Source of the DNA: Schleiferiaceae bacterium
GTDB taxonomy: Bacteria > Bacteroidota > Bacteroidia > Flavobacteriales > Schleiferiaceae
Reading direction: 5' to 3'
Assembly: GCA_022424815.1 (NCBI GenBank)
Contig: JAKMGS010000016.1
Coordinates: 1 to 21,222, forward strand
DNA: 21,222 bases
Positions within the stretch are counted from its first letter, which is position 1. The number at the start of each line of letters is the position of its first letter. Below the pieces are notes generated by a model, which saw nothing but the letters and a program-made list of their open reading frames with translations, ran no database searches and was not told where the DNA came from. The translations under genes and the position numbers were made by a program. Positions 7,647 through 14,688 of the stretch are shown here, piece after piece.

Positions 7647-8510
7647 ATGAGACAGTTAAAAATCACAAAACAGGTTACCAACCGCGAAACCGCTTCACTC
7701 GACAAATACCTACAAGAAATTGGTAAGGTAGAATTGATCACAGCTGAGGAAGAGGTAGAGTTGGCACAGCGCATTAAAGCGGGTGACCAAGTAGCGTTGG
7801 AGAAACTAACCAAAGCTAACTTGCGATTTGTGGTTTCTGTTGCCAAGCAATACCAAAACCAAGGTTTGACCCTTCCAGATTTGATCAACGAAGGAAACTT
7901 GGGATTGATCAAGGCGGCACAACGCTTTGATGAAACGCGCGGTTTTAAGTTTATCTCATACGCTGTATGGTGGATCCGTCAGAGCATTTTGCAGGCCTTG
8001 GCCGAGCAAAGCCGTATTGTTCGTCTTCCATTGAATAAGATTGGTTCCATTAACAAGATCAACAAAGCCTACGCATACTTGGAGCAGGAGCACGAGCGTC
8101 CGCCAAGCGCAGCTGAAATTTCGAAGCACTTAGAGATGAGTGAATCGGACGTTAAAGAAAGCATGCGCAACAGTGGCCGTCACGTGAGTATGGATGCCCC
8201 GTTGGTAGAAGGCGAGGACAGCAACTTGTACGATGTATTGAACTCTTCAGACAGTCCACACCCAGACGAGGATTTGATGATGGACAGCTTGCGCACAGAG
8301 ATCGAGCGCTCGTTGGCTACATTGACGCCACGTGAAGGCGATGTGATCCGCTTGTACTTCGGTCTAGGCGGCCAGCATCCGATGACATTGGAAGAGATTG
8401 GCGAGAAGTTTGATTTGACGCGCGAACGTGTTCGTCAGATTAAAGAGAAAGCCATCCGTCGTATGAAGCATACCTCACGAAGCAAAATCTTGAAGACCTA
8501 CCTCGGTTAA
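7647..8510 (+). CDS. rpoD: Primary (housekeeping) sigma factor, short Bacteroidota type
   Basis: The product is the sigma-70 subunit that directs RNA polymerase to housekeeping promoters. It is 287 residues, the characteristic size of the Bacteroidota primary sigma factor, which lacks region 1.1. Region 1.2 is at ~16-50 (SLDKYLQEIGKVELIT); region 2 at ~55-127 includes ANLRFVVSVAKQYQ, LPDLINEGNLGLIKA and FDETRGFKFISYAVWWIRQ, the -10 recognition and melting helix; region 3 follows with RIVRLPLNK; region 4.2 at ~247-275 is TLEEIGEKFDLTRERVRQIKEKA. The product presumably recognises the TAnnTTTG boxes seen in this window. It is downstream of pnp in the same direction, separated by 76 bases holding a long hairpin. 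A weak box, TATTTTAG at 7577-7584 (one mismatch), could be its own promoter. A terminator follows. Confidence 0.96.
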   Translation: MRQLKITKQVTNRETASLDKYLQEIGKVELITAEEEVELAQRIKAGDQVALEKLTKANLRFVVSVAKQYQNQGLTLPDLINEGNLGLIKAAQRFDETRGFKFISYAVWWIRQSILQALAEQSRIVRLPLNKIGSINKINKAYAYLEQEHERPPSAAEISKHLEMSESDVKESMRNSGRHVSMDAPLVEGEDSNLYDVLNSSDSPHPDEDLMMDSLRTEIERSLATLTPREGDVIRLYFGLGGQHPMTLEEIGEKFDLTRERVRQIKEKAIRRMKHTSRSKILKTYLG

Positions 8511-8537
8511 TAACCATGGTATAAAGTTTTTACCCTA

Positions 8538-8571
8538 GCACCCTGCCGACCACGGCGGGGTGTTTTATTTT
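8538..8571 (+). terminator. Intrinsic terminator of the sigma factor gene
   Basis: Stem 8538-8548 pairs with 8553-8563 around the loop ACCA, with G-U wobbles at one internal position and at the base. It is followed by TTTTATTTTT on the plus strand. The form is classic and the position is 28 bases after the stop codon. Confidence 0.88.
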
Positions 8572-8573
8572 TG
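8566..8573 (+). promoter_or_regulatory. Predicted rpe promoter, -7 element
   Basis: TATTTTTG fits TAnnTTTG and lies 22 bases before the rpe ATG. It is embedded in the U-run of the preceding terminator, so termination and initiation signals share bases. No clear -33 box is seen because that position is occupied by the terminator stem. Confidence 0.5.
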
Positions 8574-8595
8574 TACCACATATAAATCACAAAGC

Positions 8596-9249
8596 ATGGC
8601 CGCACCTATTATCTCACCTTCCCTTTTAGCCGCAGATTTCGGAAACCTTCAACGCGACTGCCAAATGGTCAATGAAAGTGAGGCCGATTGGTTCCACATC
8701 GACGTCATGGACGGGGTCTTCGTACCAAACATTAGCTACGGCATGCCCGTTGTAAAGACGATGGCGGACAACTGCGAAAAGGTTATGGACGTGCATTTGA
8801 TGATCGTTCAGCCAGAGCGTTATATCCAAACGTTTAAAGATTGTGGCGCGGACATCCTTACCGTGCACTACGAAGCTTGTACCCACTTGCACCGCACCAT
8901 TCAGGAGATTCACAATGCCGGAATGAAGGCCGGTGTTGCGTTGAACCCACATACTCCGGTGAGCGTATTGGAGGATATCGTACAAGATTTAGACGAGGTA
9001 CTGCTGATGAGTGTGAATCCAGGATTTGGAGGTCAGAAGTTCATCGAAAACACCATCAAGAAAACTGCGCAAGCCAGAGAATTGGTCGATCGCACCGGAT
9101 CAAAAGCCATTATCGAGATTGACGGAGGGGTGAATTTGGAAACTGGCGCAAGACTAGTAGCCGCAGGTGCCGATGCCCTTGTAGCCGGCTCGTTTGTCTT
9201 TAAAAGCGAAGATCCAAAGGCGACCATCGCTGCTCTAAAATCCCTTTAA
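8596..9249 (+). CDS. rpe: Ribulose-phosphate 3-epimerase
   Basis: Rpe interconverts ribulose 5-phosphate and xylulose 5-phosphate in the non-oxidative pentose phosphate pathway; it is a metal-dependent cytoplasmic TIM barrel. The product is 217 residues, the standard length. Start ATG at 8596 gives MAAPIISPSLLAAD. Visible motifs: SPSLLAADF (7-15), HIDVMDGVFVPN (34-45; His34 metal ligand, Asp36 catalytic acid/base), MDVHLMI (64-70; His67), NPGFGGQKF (141-149, phosphate loop region), EIDGGVN (174-180; Asp176 second catalytic residue and ligand) and AGSFVFK (197-203). The stop overlaps the convergent GlmU-like gene by four bases (TTAA, which is a stop on both strands), and no separate terminator is visible between them. 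Confidence 0.97.
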   Translation: MAAPIISPSLLAADFGNLQRDCQMVNESEADWFHIDVMDGVFVPNISYGMPVVKTMADNCEKVMDVHLMIVQPERYIQTFKDCGADILTVHYEACTHLHRTIQEIHNAGMKAGVALNPHTPVSVLEDIVQDLDEVLLMSVNPGFGGQKFIENTIKKTAQARELVDRTGSKAIIEIDGGVNLETGARLVAAGADALVAGSFVFKSEDPKATIAALKSL

Positions 9250-10394
9250 CGACGGAATTCAGCCGTTTGATCGTATACGGTCTGAAGAATTTCACGCTGC
9301 ATCTCGTCCACGCCTAAACCGCGGCGCTCCATCATTCGGTGTGCCGTATCCAAGGCCTTGTCGATTTTGTATTCCATCGTGCCCTGCGGACCGCCCCAAG
9401 AGAAAGAAGCAATGAAGTTTCTTGGGAATCCAGCTCCATATACATTGGCACTTACGCCCACGACAGTACCGGTGTTGAACATGGTATTGATGCCTGATTT
9501 ACTGTGATCACCCATGACCAATCCACAAAACTGCTGTCCAGTTTTCGAGAATCGCTTGTATACATACGACCAGGCCTTCACCTCGTCGTAATTGTTCTTC
9601 AAATTCGAATTATTGGTATCCGCACCTAGGTTGCACCACTCGCCCAAAGCACTGTTGCCTAGGAATCCGTCGTGTCCCTTATTGCTGTAGCCAATAATCA
9701 CGGAATTATTCACCTCGCCTCCTACCTTACAATGAGGTCCTAGGGTTGTAGCTCCGTAAATTTTTGAGCCCAATTTCAAGGCACTGTGCTCGCCCAACGC
9801 CAATCCACCGCGTACCACACAACCTTCCATGATTTCGGCATCCTTGGCCAAATAAATGGGTCCAGTGGTGGTATTTAATATGCTTGCCGTCGCCTTAGCG
9901 CCTTCTTCCAAGAATATTCTATCGCCAATAACCGTACAAGTTGGATCTACCGGAGCGCTTGTGCGGCCCGCCGTCAACAATGCATAATCGTTGTCCATCT
10001 CCTCCGCATTCTGCGTCCATACATCCCAAGGGCGGGCCAATATCGTCAATGGCTCATTGTAGCAAGTGCTGCCGCTCGTATCCGAGGGTTGAGCGCCCTT
10101 CCAAGCAACGACCGCTTCCCCCTTGCACAGACTTTGACCCTCTTCAAGTGATGAGACCGCTTCTAAGAATGCATCTGTGGGACACACGCCCCCGTCAATA
10201 CTAACCTCAGGCGCCGGAAGTTCAGGGAACTTTTTACTCAAATACTCCTGCGTACCGTAACCCACTTCATGACCGCGTCGAGTGTATTTCTCGGCTACCG
10301 TCAATATGCCGCATCGCAACGCGGCGACCGGGCGTGTAAAGGTCAAAGGAAGTAAGTGATCTCTATTTGAAGTATCTACGAGTTGTATGCGCAT
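9246..10394 (-). CDS. GlmU-like nucleotidyltransferase/acetyltransferase family protein (Bacteroidota type)
   Basis: The product is 382 residues and resembles the alternative GlmU family annotated in Bacteroidota as a putative sugar nucleotidyltransferase (TIGR03991-like, assigned from memory of the family). The N-terminal part has RDHLLPLTFTRPVAALRCGI (11-30), the version of the nucleotide-binding start seen in this family instead of the canonical LAAGxGTRM. A middle region contains NEPLTILARPWDVW. Residues ~155-330 show hexapeptide-type left-handed beta-helix repeats (for example IMEGCVVRG, LKLGSKIYG, LGPHCKVGG, GWCNLG-like turns), usual in acyltransferases. A role in UDP-GlcNAc formation for peptidoglycan is the usual proposal but is not shown by the sequence. 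ATG is at 10394; a near-match box (TAACTTTC, minus strand, 10418-10425) lies just upstream, between it and the rpmE terminator. Confidence 0.85.
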   Translation of the reverse strand: MRIQLVDTSNRDHLLPLTFTRPVAALRCGILTVAEKYTRRGHEVGYGTQEYLSKKFPELPAPEVSIDGGVCPTDAFLEAVSSLEEGQSLCKGEAVVAWKGAQPSDTSGSTCYNEPLTILARPWDVWTQNAEEMDNDYALLTAGRTSAPVDPTCTVIGDRIFLEEGAKATASILNTTTGPIYLAKDAEIMEGCVVRGGLALGEHSALKLGSKIYGATTLGPHCKVGGEVNNSVIIGYSNKGHDGFLGNSALGEWCNLGADTNNSNLKNNYDEVKAWSYVYKRFSKTGQQFCGLVMGDHSKSGINTMFNTGTVVGVSANVYGAGFPRNFIASFSWGGPQGTMEYKIDKALDTAHRMMERRGLGVDEMQREILQTVYDQTAEFRR

Positions 10395-10429
10395 GGCTGT
10401 GGTTAAAGTTGGTCACGGAAAGTTAGGGC

Positions 10430-10456
10430 AAAAAAAAGACCCGCGTGAAGCGGGCC
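10430..10456 (-). terminator. Intrinsic terminator of rpmE
   Basis: On the minus strand, GGCCCGC (10456-10450) pairs with GCGGGTC (10444-10438) around the loop TTCAC, with one G-U wobble, and is followed by eight U residues (A-run 10430-10437 on the plus strand). It lies 23 bases downstream of the rpmE stop. Confidence 0.92.
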
Positions 10457-10479
10457 TTCTATTTTGATGCAATAAATGC

Positions 10480-10728
10480 TTATTTGCGGTTTCCGTAACG
10501 GTTGCGGAACTTGTCCACACGACCTGCGGTATCGACCAACTTCACTTTACCAGTGTAGAAAGGGTGAGAGAAGCTAGAGATTTCCATCTTGATCATTGGA
10601 TACTCAACACCATCAACTTCGATAGTGTCTTTTGCATCTGCACAAGATTTAGTGATGAACTGATCGCCTGTCCCCATGTCTTTAAAGACTACTGGACGAT
10701 AGTTTTCTGGATGAATGCCTTTTTTCAT
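10480..10728 (-). CDS. rpmE: 50S ribosomal protein L31, type B
   Basis: L31 sits at the central protuberance of the large subunit and contributes to subunit bridging. The product is 82 residues: MKKGIHPENYRPVVFKD start, then TGDQFITKSCADAKDT, SSFSHPFYTGK and GRVDKFRNRYGNRK. It is the type B (YkgM/RpmE2-like) form: the four-Cys zinc site of type A is absent and only one Cys (29) is present. ATG at 10728 is chosen because the upstream in-frame extension runs through the promoter and leader. It is monocistronic: its own promoter box at 10790-10797, a leader hairpin at 10749-10768 and a strong terminator downstream. It diverges from the beta-helix lipoprotein. Confidence 0.96.
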   Translation of the reverse strand: MKKGIHPENYRPVVFKDMGTGDQFITKSCADAKDTIEVDGVEYPMIKMEISSFSHPFYTGKVKLVDTAGRVDKFRNRYGNRK

Positions 10729-10748
10729 TTCGTTTTGTTTTATGTATA

Positions 10749-10768
10749 GCCTGAGTTTTTGCCCAGGC
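10749..10768 (-). promoter_or_regulatory. Hairpin in the rpmE 5' leader
   Basis: On the minus strand, GCCTGGG pairs with CTCAGGC (7 bp including one G-U) around the loop CAAAAA. It lies 20 bases before the rpmE ATG and inside the predicted transcript. It is a candidate ribosomal-protein leader structure; no U-run follows, so a simple attenuator is unlikely. Confidence 0.5.
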
Positions 10769-10789
10769 CCCGTGTTCAAAATTGGACCG

Positions 10790-10797
10790 CAAATATA
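10790..10797 (-). promoter_or_regulatory. Predicted rpmE promoter, -7 element
   Basis: TATATTTG on the minus strand is a perfect TAnnTTTG match, 61 bases upstream of the rpmE ATG. No good -33 box is visible at the usual distance. Confidence 0.65.
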
Positions 10798-10857
10798 GGA
10801 CAAATGTTCATAACACACTCATTGCGAGTGCGAATTTCATGGAGTAGCTTCGCTGTA

Positions 10858-12357
10858 GTGAAACTCGGTATAAAAATAGCCCTAATATTCTTTGCGCTCG
10901 GCCTCTTCAGCTGTAGGCAAACCATTGATTTTAAGGGGACTGATATTCCACTTTCCTTTTCGCAGGACACCATTTACCTAGATACCGTCTTCACGGGATT
11001 AGGGAGCTCCACTCGTACGCTCAAGGTTTATAATACCAGCAACGAAAACATGGTCGTAGACCGAGTATACCTGGCCCGCGGCGAGCAGAGCTATTACCGC
11101 ATGAACGTCGACGGGGTGAGCGGTAAAAGCGTAGACAACCTCGAGATTCTCGCAGGGGACTCTGCCTACCTCTTCATTGAAATAAGCCCAGATGCGCAAG
11201 GGGCCGATGAATTAGTTTATACGGACAGCATTTGGTTTGAAAACGGCAACCAACGCCAGCACGTCGATCTCGTTACGGCAGTGTGGGACGCCTATTATCA
11301 CTTTCCGACGAATGTGCTGACCATTGCCCAGCCCGAGCCTTACCCGGACATTAAAATCCCCTATTCCATCCTGCCCTGTAACGCGCAATGGAGCAACGAC
11401 AAGCCACATGTGATCTATGGGTACGCCGTGGTGGACAGCGCCTGTAGTTTGAGCATTGACCCCGGCACACAAATCCATGTACACAAGGGCGGGGGCCTTT
11501 GGGTCTATCGCGACGGCCAATTGTCCGTGGACGCCAGCGCCATTCAAGGCGCCGATAACATGAGTAATCCCGTGGTATTCCAAGGGGACAGATTAGAACC
11601 CAGCTACGAGTGGGTACCCGGACAATGGGGCGGTGTATTAGGCGGCATCTTCCTGATGCGTTCTAATCAAGAGCACCTGATCCAAAACACCGTAATAAAA
11701 AACGCTACGACCGGCATTCGATTGGACAGTGCCGCGGTTCTCAAGGCCAATAACACCATCATTACCCATAGCTCCCGCGTAAACCTCTACGGCGGCTACG
11801 GCAATGCCACCTTGAACAACTTCATCAGCGGGCCGGCCGGTGTATACGGACTCTACGCCTTGGGCGGCCAATACATCGCAAAGAATAGTACGTTCTTGAA
11901 CACCTGGAGCTACTCCACCCGGGGAGGAACGGCAGTGGGATTGAGTAATTACTTTGAAGATGGTGTGGGCACTCGCTACACACGCGACTTGCAAGCGCTG
12001 TTTTTTGAAAGCATAATCGACGGTTCCTTGGACAATGAAGTCGGCATGGCCATCGACCCGGGTGCAGCCTTTGATGTGCGCTTTGGTAAAAGTGCATTAA
12101 GCATAGAACCTAATCCCGAGGGCGGCCATTACGACCTGAGCGACACCACCATGTTCTTTGGCAATGACCTGCAATTCAATGGATTTTGGACCTATGCACC
12201 GGGCCCGTTACTCACTAACGCCGGATATTCTTACCTGCCGGATAGTGCCAGTACATTGATTGATGCTGTCGTTCGTGATCCTCAGGGAGCCACGCATGAT
12301 ATCCACGGCACTGCCCGTGGCACTGCCATCACACTCGGCGCTGCCGAGCCTCAGTAA
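10858..12357 (+). CDS. Beta-helix-like exported lipoprotein, function unknown
   Basis: The product is 499 residues from GTG 10858. This start gives a clean lipoprotein signal peptide: KLGIKIA, hydrophobic core, LFSC with Cys19 lipidated. An ATG at 10804 in frame would add 18 residues and make an unusually long N-region. The first ~150 mature residues look beta-rich (DTIYLDTVFTGLGSSTRTLKVYN-type strands; key feature LKVYNTS and SAYLFIEISP), like an Ig-like or ASPM-type beta domain. From about 215 to 390, phrases such as VVFQGDRLEP, GQWGGVLGGIFL, HLIQNTVIKNATTGIRLDS, ANNTIITHSS and YIAKNSTFLN resemble right-handed parallel beta-helix rungs. The end (LPDSASTLIDA...HDIHGTAR) resembles the C-terminal end of the beta-helix fold in other exported Bacteroidota proteins. 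Probably outer-membrane or surface-anchored; substrate unknown. It ends 3 bases from the convergent acyl-CoA reductase gene. Confidence 0.82.
   Translation: MKLGIKIALIFFALGLFSCRQTIDFKGTDIPLSFSQDTIYLDTVFTGLGSSTRTLKVYNTSNENMVVDRVYLARGEQSYYRMNVDGVSGKSVDNLEILAGDSAYLFIEISPDAQGADELVYTDSIWFENGNQRQHVDLVTAVWDAYYHFPTNVLTIAQPEPYPDIKIPYSILPCNAQWSNDKPHVIYGYAVVDSACSLSIDPGTQIHVHKGGGLWVYRDGQLSVDASAIQGADNMSNPVVFQGDRLEPSYEWVPGQWGGVLGGIFLMRSNQEHLIQNTVIKNATTGIRLDSAAVLKANNTIITHSSRVNLYGGYGNATLNNFISGPAGVYGLYALGGQYIAKNSTFLNTWSYSTRGGTAVGLSNYFEDGVGTRYTRDLQALFFESIIDGSLDNEVGMAIDPGAAFDVRFGKSALSIEPNPEGGHYDLSDTTMFFGNDLQFNGFWTYAPGPLLTNAGYSYLPDSASTLIDAVVRDPQGATHDIHGTARGTAITLGAAEPQ
12303..12348. terminator. Tandem hairpins in the coding 3' end of the lipoprotein gene
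   Basis: Two perfect 6-bp stems: CCACGG/CCGTGG (12303-12308 with 12315-12320, loop CACTGC) and CTCGGC/GCCGAG (12334-12339 with 12343-12348, loop GCT). They lie just before the stop of this gene and just past the end of the convergent one. With only 3 bases between the two stops, they may serve as 3'-end signals, mainly for the minus-strand gene. No U-run. Confidence 0.35.
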
Positions 12358-12360
12358 ACG

Positions 12361-13398
12361 TTAAAGGTTGGCCAAGAACGCCATGGTATTCACGCCGTCG
12401 GCGTAGTCCCATAGCTCGGGTTGTTGCGCTTTTCCGAAAGGAATGTGGCCGTGCCCCACCACACATTGAAGCTTCTCTCCCCATTGTGCGATTGTATCAG
12501 CGGCCTCCTCCTGGGTTTGGTAGCGGCTTACGTGAAGAATGCCCACTGGGGTGTGGAGTTCCTCATTCTCACGGACAATGATGAAGCCATTCTCCAAGAA
12601 ATCTTCCTGATTCAATAGGAAGAGTGCTCGGTAGTAATCGTAGTTGTTACCGTATTTGTTGTTGTTCGCCACATCACTCCAATCCACGATGTTGGCAAAG
12701 ATGCGTTGAATATCAAAATCTGCCGGGGCTAAGAGATGGCCTACATTGCGACAGCCCAAGCCGAAGTATTGGAAAATGTCGCTGCCTAAGGCGACCAAAT
12801 CCTCGTCGCTCTCACTCCCGTCCAATAACGCCAAAGACGTGCGGTTTTTGCGAATAATATTTGGGTATTTCCCAAAGTAATATTCAAAGTAACGGGCGGT
12901 ATTATCGCTGCCTGTGGCGATGACGGCGCCTATATCGTTTAATTGGTCCACGAACACCCAATCCCCTTCAAACAAGGGATCCTGGCGCACTAACACCGTG
13001 GCCAACACGGGCATCAACGCCTCATCATCACTGCTCATCTTCACCACCGCGAAATGTCCGCTGAGGAAAGTGCTCAAGAAATCGTGCAGCCCGACCAATG
13101 GAATGTTCCCGGCCATCACAATGCCCACCCTGTGGCGGTTGACCTCTCGTGTACCGCCCTCACGATCGCGCCACGCCATAAGGTTCTCTTTGGTCAAGGC
13201 CTCGCCCCATGAGGCAAGGGCATGGTACACGTTGGCCTCTGTAAACCAACCGTTGTGACGGAGGGATTTTGTGGCCGCTGCGCGCAATGCTTCCGCTAGG
13301 TCCTCTAGGCCTTCAGGAGCAGGAGCGCTCGAAGCCACAGAACGAAGAAATGCTCCTAAGTTGGAAACTGCATCAATTCTATGGTCTGAGAAAAACAT
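12361..13398 (-). CDS. Acyl-CoA reductase, LuxC family
   Basis: The product is 345 residues and similar to LuxC-family acyl-CoA reductases (PF05893), NAD(P)H-dependent enzymes of the aldehyde dehydrogenase superfamily that reduce activated acyl groups to aldehydes. Visible features: RVGIVMAGNIPLVGLHDF (90-107), a conserved family stretch; AVVKMSSDDEAL (117-128); ATGSDNTARYFEYYF (161-175), the cofactor loop; DIFQYFGLGCRNVGHLL (207-223) with Cys216 as the probable catalytic thiol; ADGVNTMAFL at the C-terminus. LuxC of bioluminescent bacteria is longer (~480), and no luxA/B/D/E genes are here, so this is not a lux operon. A divergent 2[4Fe-4S] ferredoxin gene starts 50 bases away, which suggests a redox link but does not prove one. 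ATG at 13398; a TAGTTTTG promoter box lies upstream at 13424-13431. Confidence 0.92.
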   Translation of the reverse strand: MFFSDHRIDAVSNLGAFLRSVASSAPAPEGLEDLAEALRAAATKSLRHNGWFTEANVYHALASWGEALTKENLMAWRDREGGTREVNRHRVGIVMAGNIPLVGLHDFLSTFLSGHFAVVKMSSDDEALMPVLATVLVRQDPLFEGDWVFVDQLNDIGAVIATGSDNTARYFEYYFGKYPNIIRKNRTSLALLDGSESDEDLVALGSDIFQYFGLGCRNVGHLLAPADFDIQRIFANIVDWSDVANNNKYGNNYDYYRALFLLNQEDFLENGFIIVRENEELHTPVGILHVSRYQTQEEAADTIAQWGEKLQCVVGHGHIPFGKAQQPELWDYADGVNTMAFLANL

Positions 13399-13405
13399 TC
13401 GCGTG

Positions 13406-13413
13406 TACCTTTG
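13406..13413 (+). promoter_or_regulatory. Predicted ferredoxin promoter, -7 element
   Basis: TACCTTTG is a perfect TAnnTTTG match, 35 bases before the ferredoxin ATG. It begins 8 bases outside the start codon of the divergent acyl-CoA reductase gene, so any upstream -33 contacts lie inside that gene. Confidence 0.65.
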
Positions 13414-13423
13414 TGTTGGATTG

Positions 13424-13431
13424 CAAAACTA
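13424..13431 (-). promoter_or_regulatory. Predicted acyl-CoA reductase promoter, -7 element
   Basis: TAGTTTTG on the minus strand matches TAnnTTTG, 25 bases before the reductase ATG. It faces the ferredoxin box with a 10-base gap, so the two transcripts would overlap at their 5' ends. Confidence 0.6.
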
Positions 13432-13448
13432 AAACACACCACCTACAT

Positions 13449-13802
13449 ATGGCCATTAAAATCACAGACGAATGCATAAACTGCGGTGCTTGTGAACCGG
13501 AATGCCCTAATAACGCCATCTACGAAGGCGCTATGGAGTGGCGATTCAACGAAGGTACGGACCTAAAAGGCAAGATTTTGACCCCTGGGGGCACAGAATA
13601 TGATGCCGATGAAGCACAAGAGCCGGTAGATTACGACGTTTATTATATCGTAACGGACAAGTGTACGGAGTGTATTGGCTTCCACGAGGAGCCGCAATGT
13701 GCGGAAGTTTGTCCGGTAGATTGTTGTGTACCTGATGAAGACCACGAAGAGACAGAGCAGGAGCTCATGGCGAAGAAAGACTTTATGCACTTTGAGGAGT
13801 AG
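13449..13802 (+). CDS. 2[4Fe-4S] ferredoxin, long-insert type
   Basis: Small cytoplasmic electron carrier of 117 residues. First cluster motif CINCGACEPEC (Cys9, 12, 15, 19, then Pro20). Second motif CTECIGFHEEPQCAEVCPVDCC: Cys72, 75, 84 and 88, with an 8-residue insert between the second and third Cys as in the Chromatium (Alc/Alvin) ferredoxin group, then Cys92-Cys93. The central region (21-70) is acidic and Gly/Asp-rich, and the tail (95-117) is strongly acidic with several Glu. Start ATG at 13449 gives MAIKITDECI. It diverges from the LuxC-type acyl-CoA reductase; partnership is inferred. The downstream exported protein overlaps its 3' end by about 11 bases if the TTG start is right. Confidence 0.95.
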   Translation: MAIKITDECINCGACEPECPNNAIYEGAMEWRFNEGTDLKGKILTPGGTEYDADEAQEPVDYDVYYIVTDKCTECIGFHEEPQCAEVCPVDCCVPDEDHEETEQELMAKKDFMHFEE

Positions 13803-14670
13803 GGTCCAATTTCTTTTTGTCCTCACCCTCCTATCCGTAGGTGCGCTTCAAGCTCAGGTGAGCGAGCAACGCCTCGCGGCCCTAGGACAGGCCTACCTCC
13901 TTCCCCAAAACGCCCCACAAGCAGATTCTCTAGCCGAAGTGTTTGCAGATAGCCTATGGGCCTTTATCAGCATCCCTTCGAATTACGGAGAAACCTTACC
14001 TAGTGTACGCAACCTCAGCGTCCAATTACCGGACGATCAAAGCTTTGCCTTATATACTTGGGCCGTACCGCATGAAAACGGCACCTTCGCCTTCCACGGC
14101 TTTCTGTGGAACAAGAATTGGAAAGGGCAAACTCGCTTAGTCCTCGAAGATTACGGCACCGAAGATGCCCCCTACCGCTGGCTCAAGGGCGGACAATGGG
14201 TCGGCAGTATCTGCTATGACATTTTAACCACGCGCCACCGCGGCAAAAAGCACTATACGCTCTTGACCTTGCGCCCTGGCCCGACTTACAACACGAAATA
14301 TATTGATGCCATTGAACTGGATACTCGTGCAGATAAAATGCATTTTGGCTCCCATATTTTCAACATACGTGCAACTGGCGACGAAAAGTATCAGAAAAGA
14401 CCCTACCGTTTACAATTTAGATACAGCAATACCCTGACAGCTGCTGTCCGCTACGATCGTGAGCACCGAGGTATTATCTGCGACCATCTTGCCCCATCAC
14501 AAGCCGAGCTCAAAGAACGCTGGTTTACATACGGACCAGATTTTTCGTACGACCGAATCCATTGGAATCAAGGAAAATGGGAAATACAAGAATCATATCC
14601 CCTTATTCGTAATCTGGACGTTGCGCCAACCAACAATCGGATACCGACTAATCTAGATCCCGATCGTTAG
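13792..14670 (+). CDS. Exported protein of unknown function
   Basis: The product is about 292 residues and I do not recognise a family. The start is uncertain: TTG at 13792 gives a compact signal peptide (RSRVQ, then FLFVLTLLSVGALQA, cut near QA-QVS), while ATGs at 13726 and 13735 would give an N-region of about 27 residues inside the ferredoxin gene. I prefer the TTG. The mature protein is beta-rich with aromatic and charged strands: SLWAFISIPSNYGETLPSVRN near the start (key PSNYGE), DDQSFALYTW, GTFAFHGFLW, LTLRPGPTYNTKYIDAI, PYRLQFRYSN, and an HRGIICDHLAPS segment with a nearby Cys. The order suggests a periplasmic or secreted domain of one fold, not repeats. It overlaps the ferredoxin end and is closed by the long hairpin at 14689-14723. 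Probably cotranscribed with the ferredoxin. Confidence 0.78.
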   Translation: MRSRVQFLFVLTLLSVGALQAQVSEQRLAALGQAYLLPQNAPQADSLAEVFADSLWAFISIPSNYGETLPSVRNLSVQLPDDQSFALYTWAVPHENGTFAFHGFLWNKNWKGQTRLVLEDYGTEDAPYRWLKGGQWVGSICYDILTTRHRGKKHYTLLTLRPGPTYNTKYIDAIELDTRADKMHFGSHIFNIRATGDEKYQKRPYRLQFRYSNTLTAAVRYDREHRGIICDHLAPSQAELKERWFTYGPDFSYDRIHWNQGKWEIQESYPLIRNLDVAPTNNRIPTNLDPDR

Positions 14671-14688
14671 AATATTTCCACTCTTATA

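Noticed and set aside
10759..10857. Earlier starts for the beta-helix lipoprotein, including ATG 10804
   Set aside because: They run into the divergent rpmE promoter or produce an overlong N-region before the signal core; GTG 10858 fits better, though ATG 10804 is not excluded.
11212..11994. Two long antisense frames under the beta-helix lipoprotein gene (123 and 118 codons)
   Set aside because: They are mirror effects of the GC-rich coding bias of the plus-strand gene; no start context, signal peptide or domain supports them.
12361..13802. Bioluminescence (lux) operon suggested by the LuxC-type enzyme
   Set aside because: No luciferase, acyltransferase or acyl-protein synthetase gene is present, and the enzyme is shorter than LuxC of luminous bacteria.
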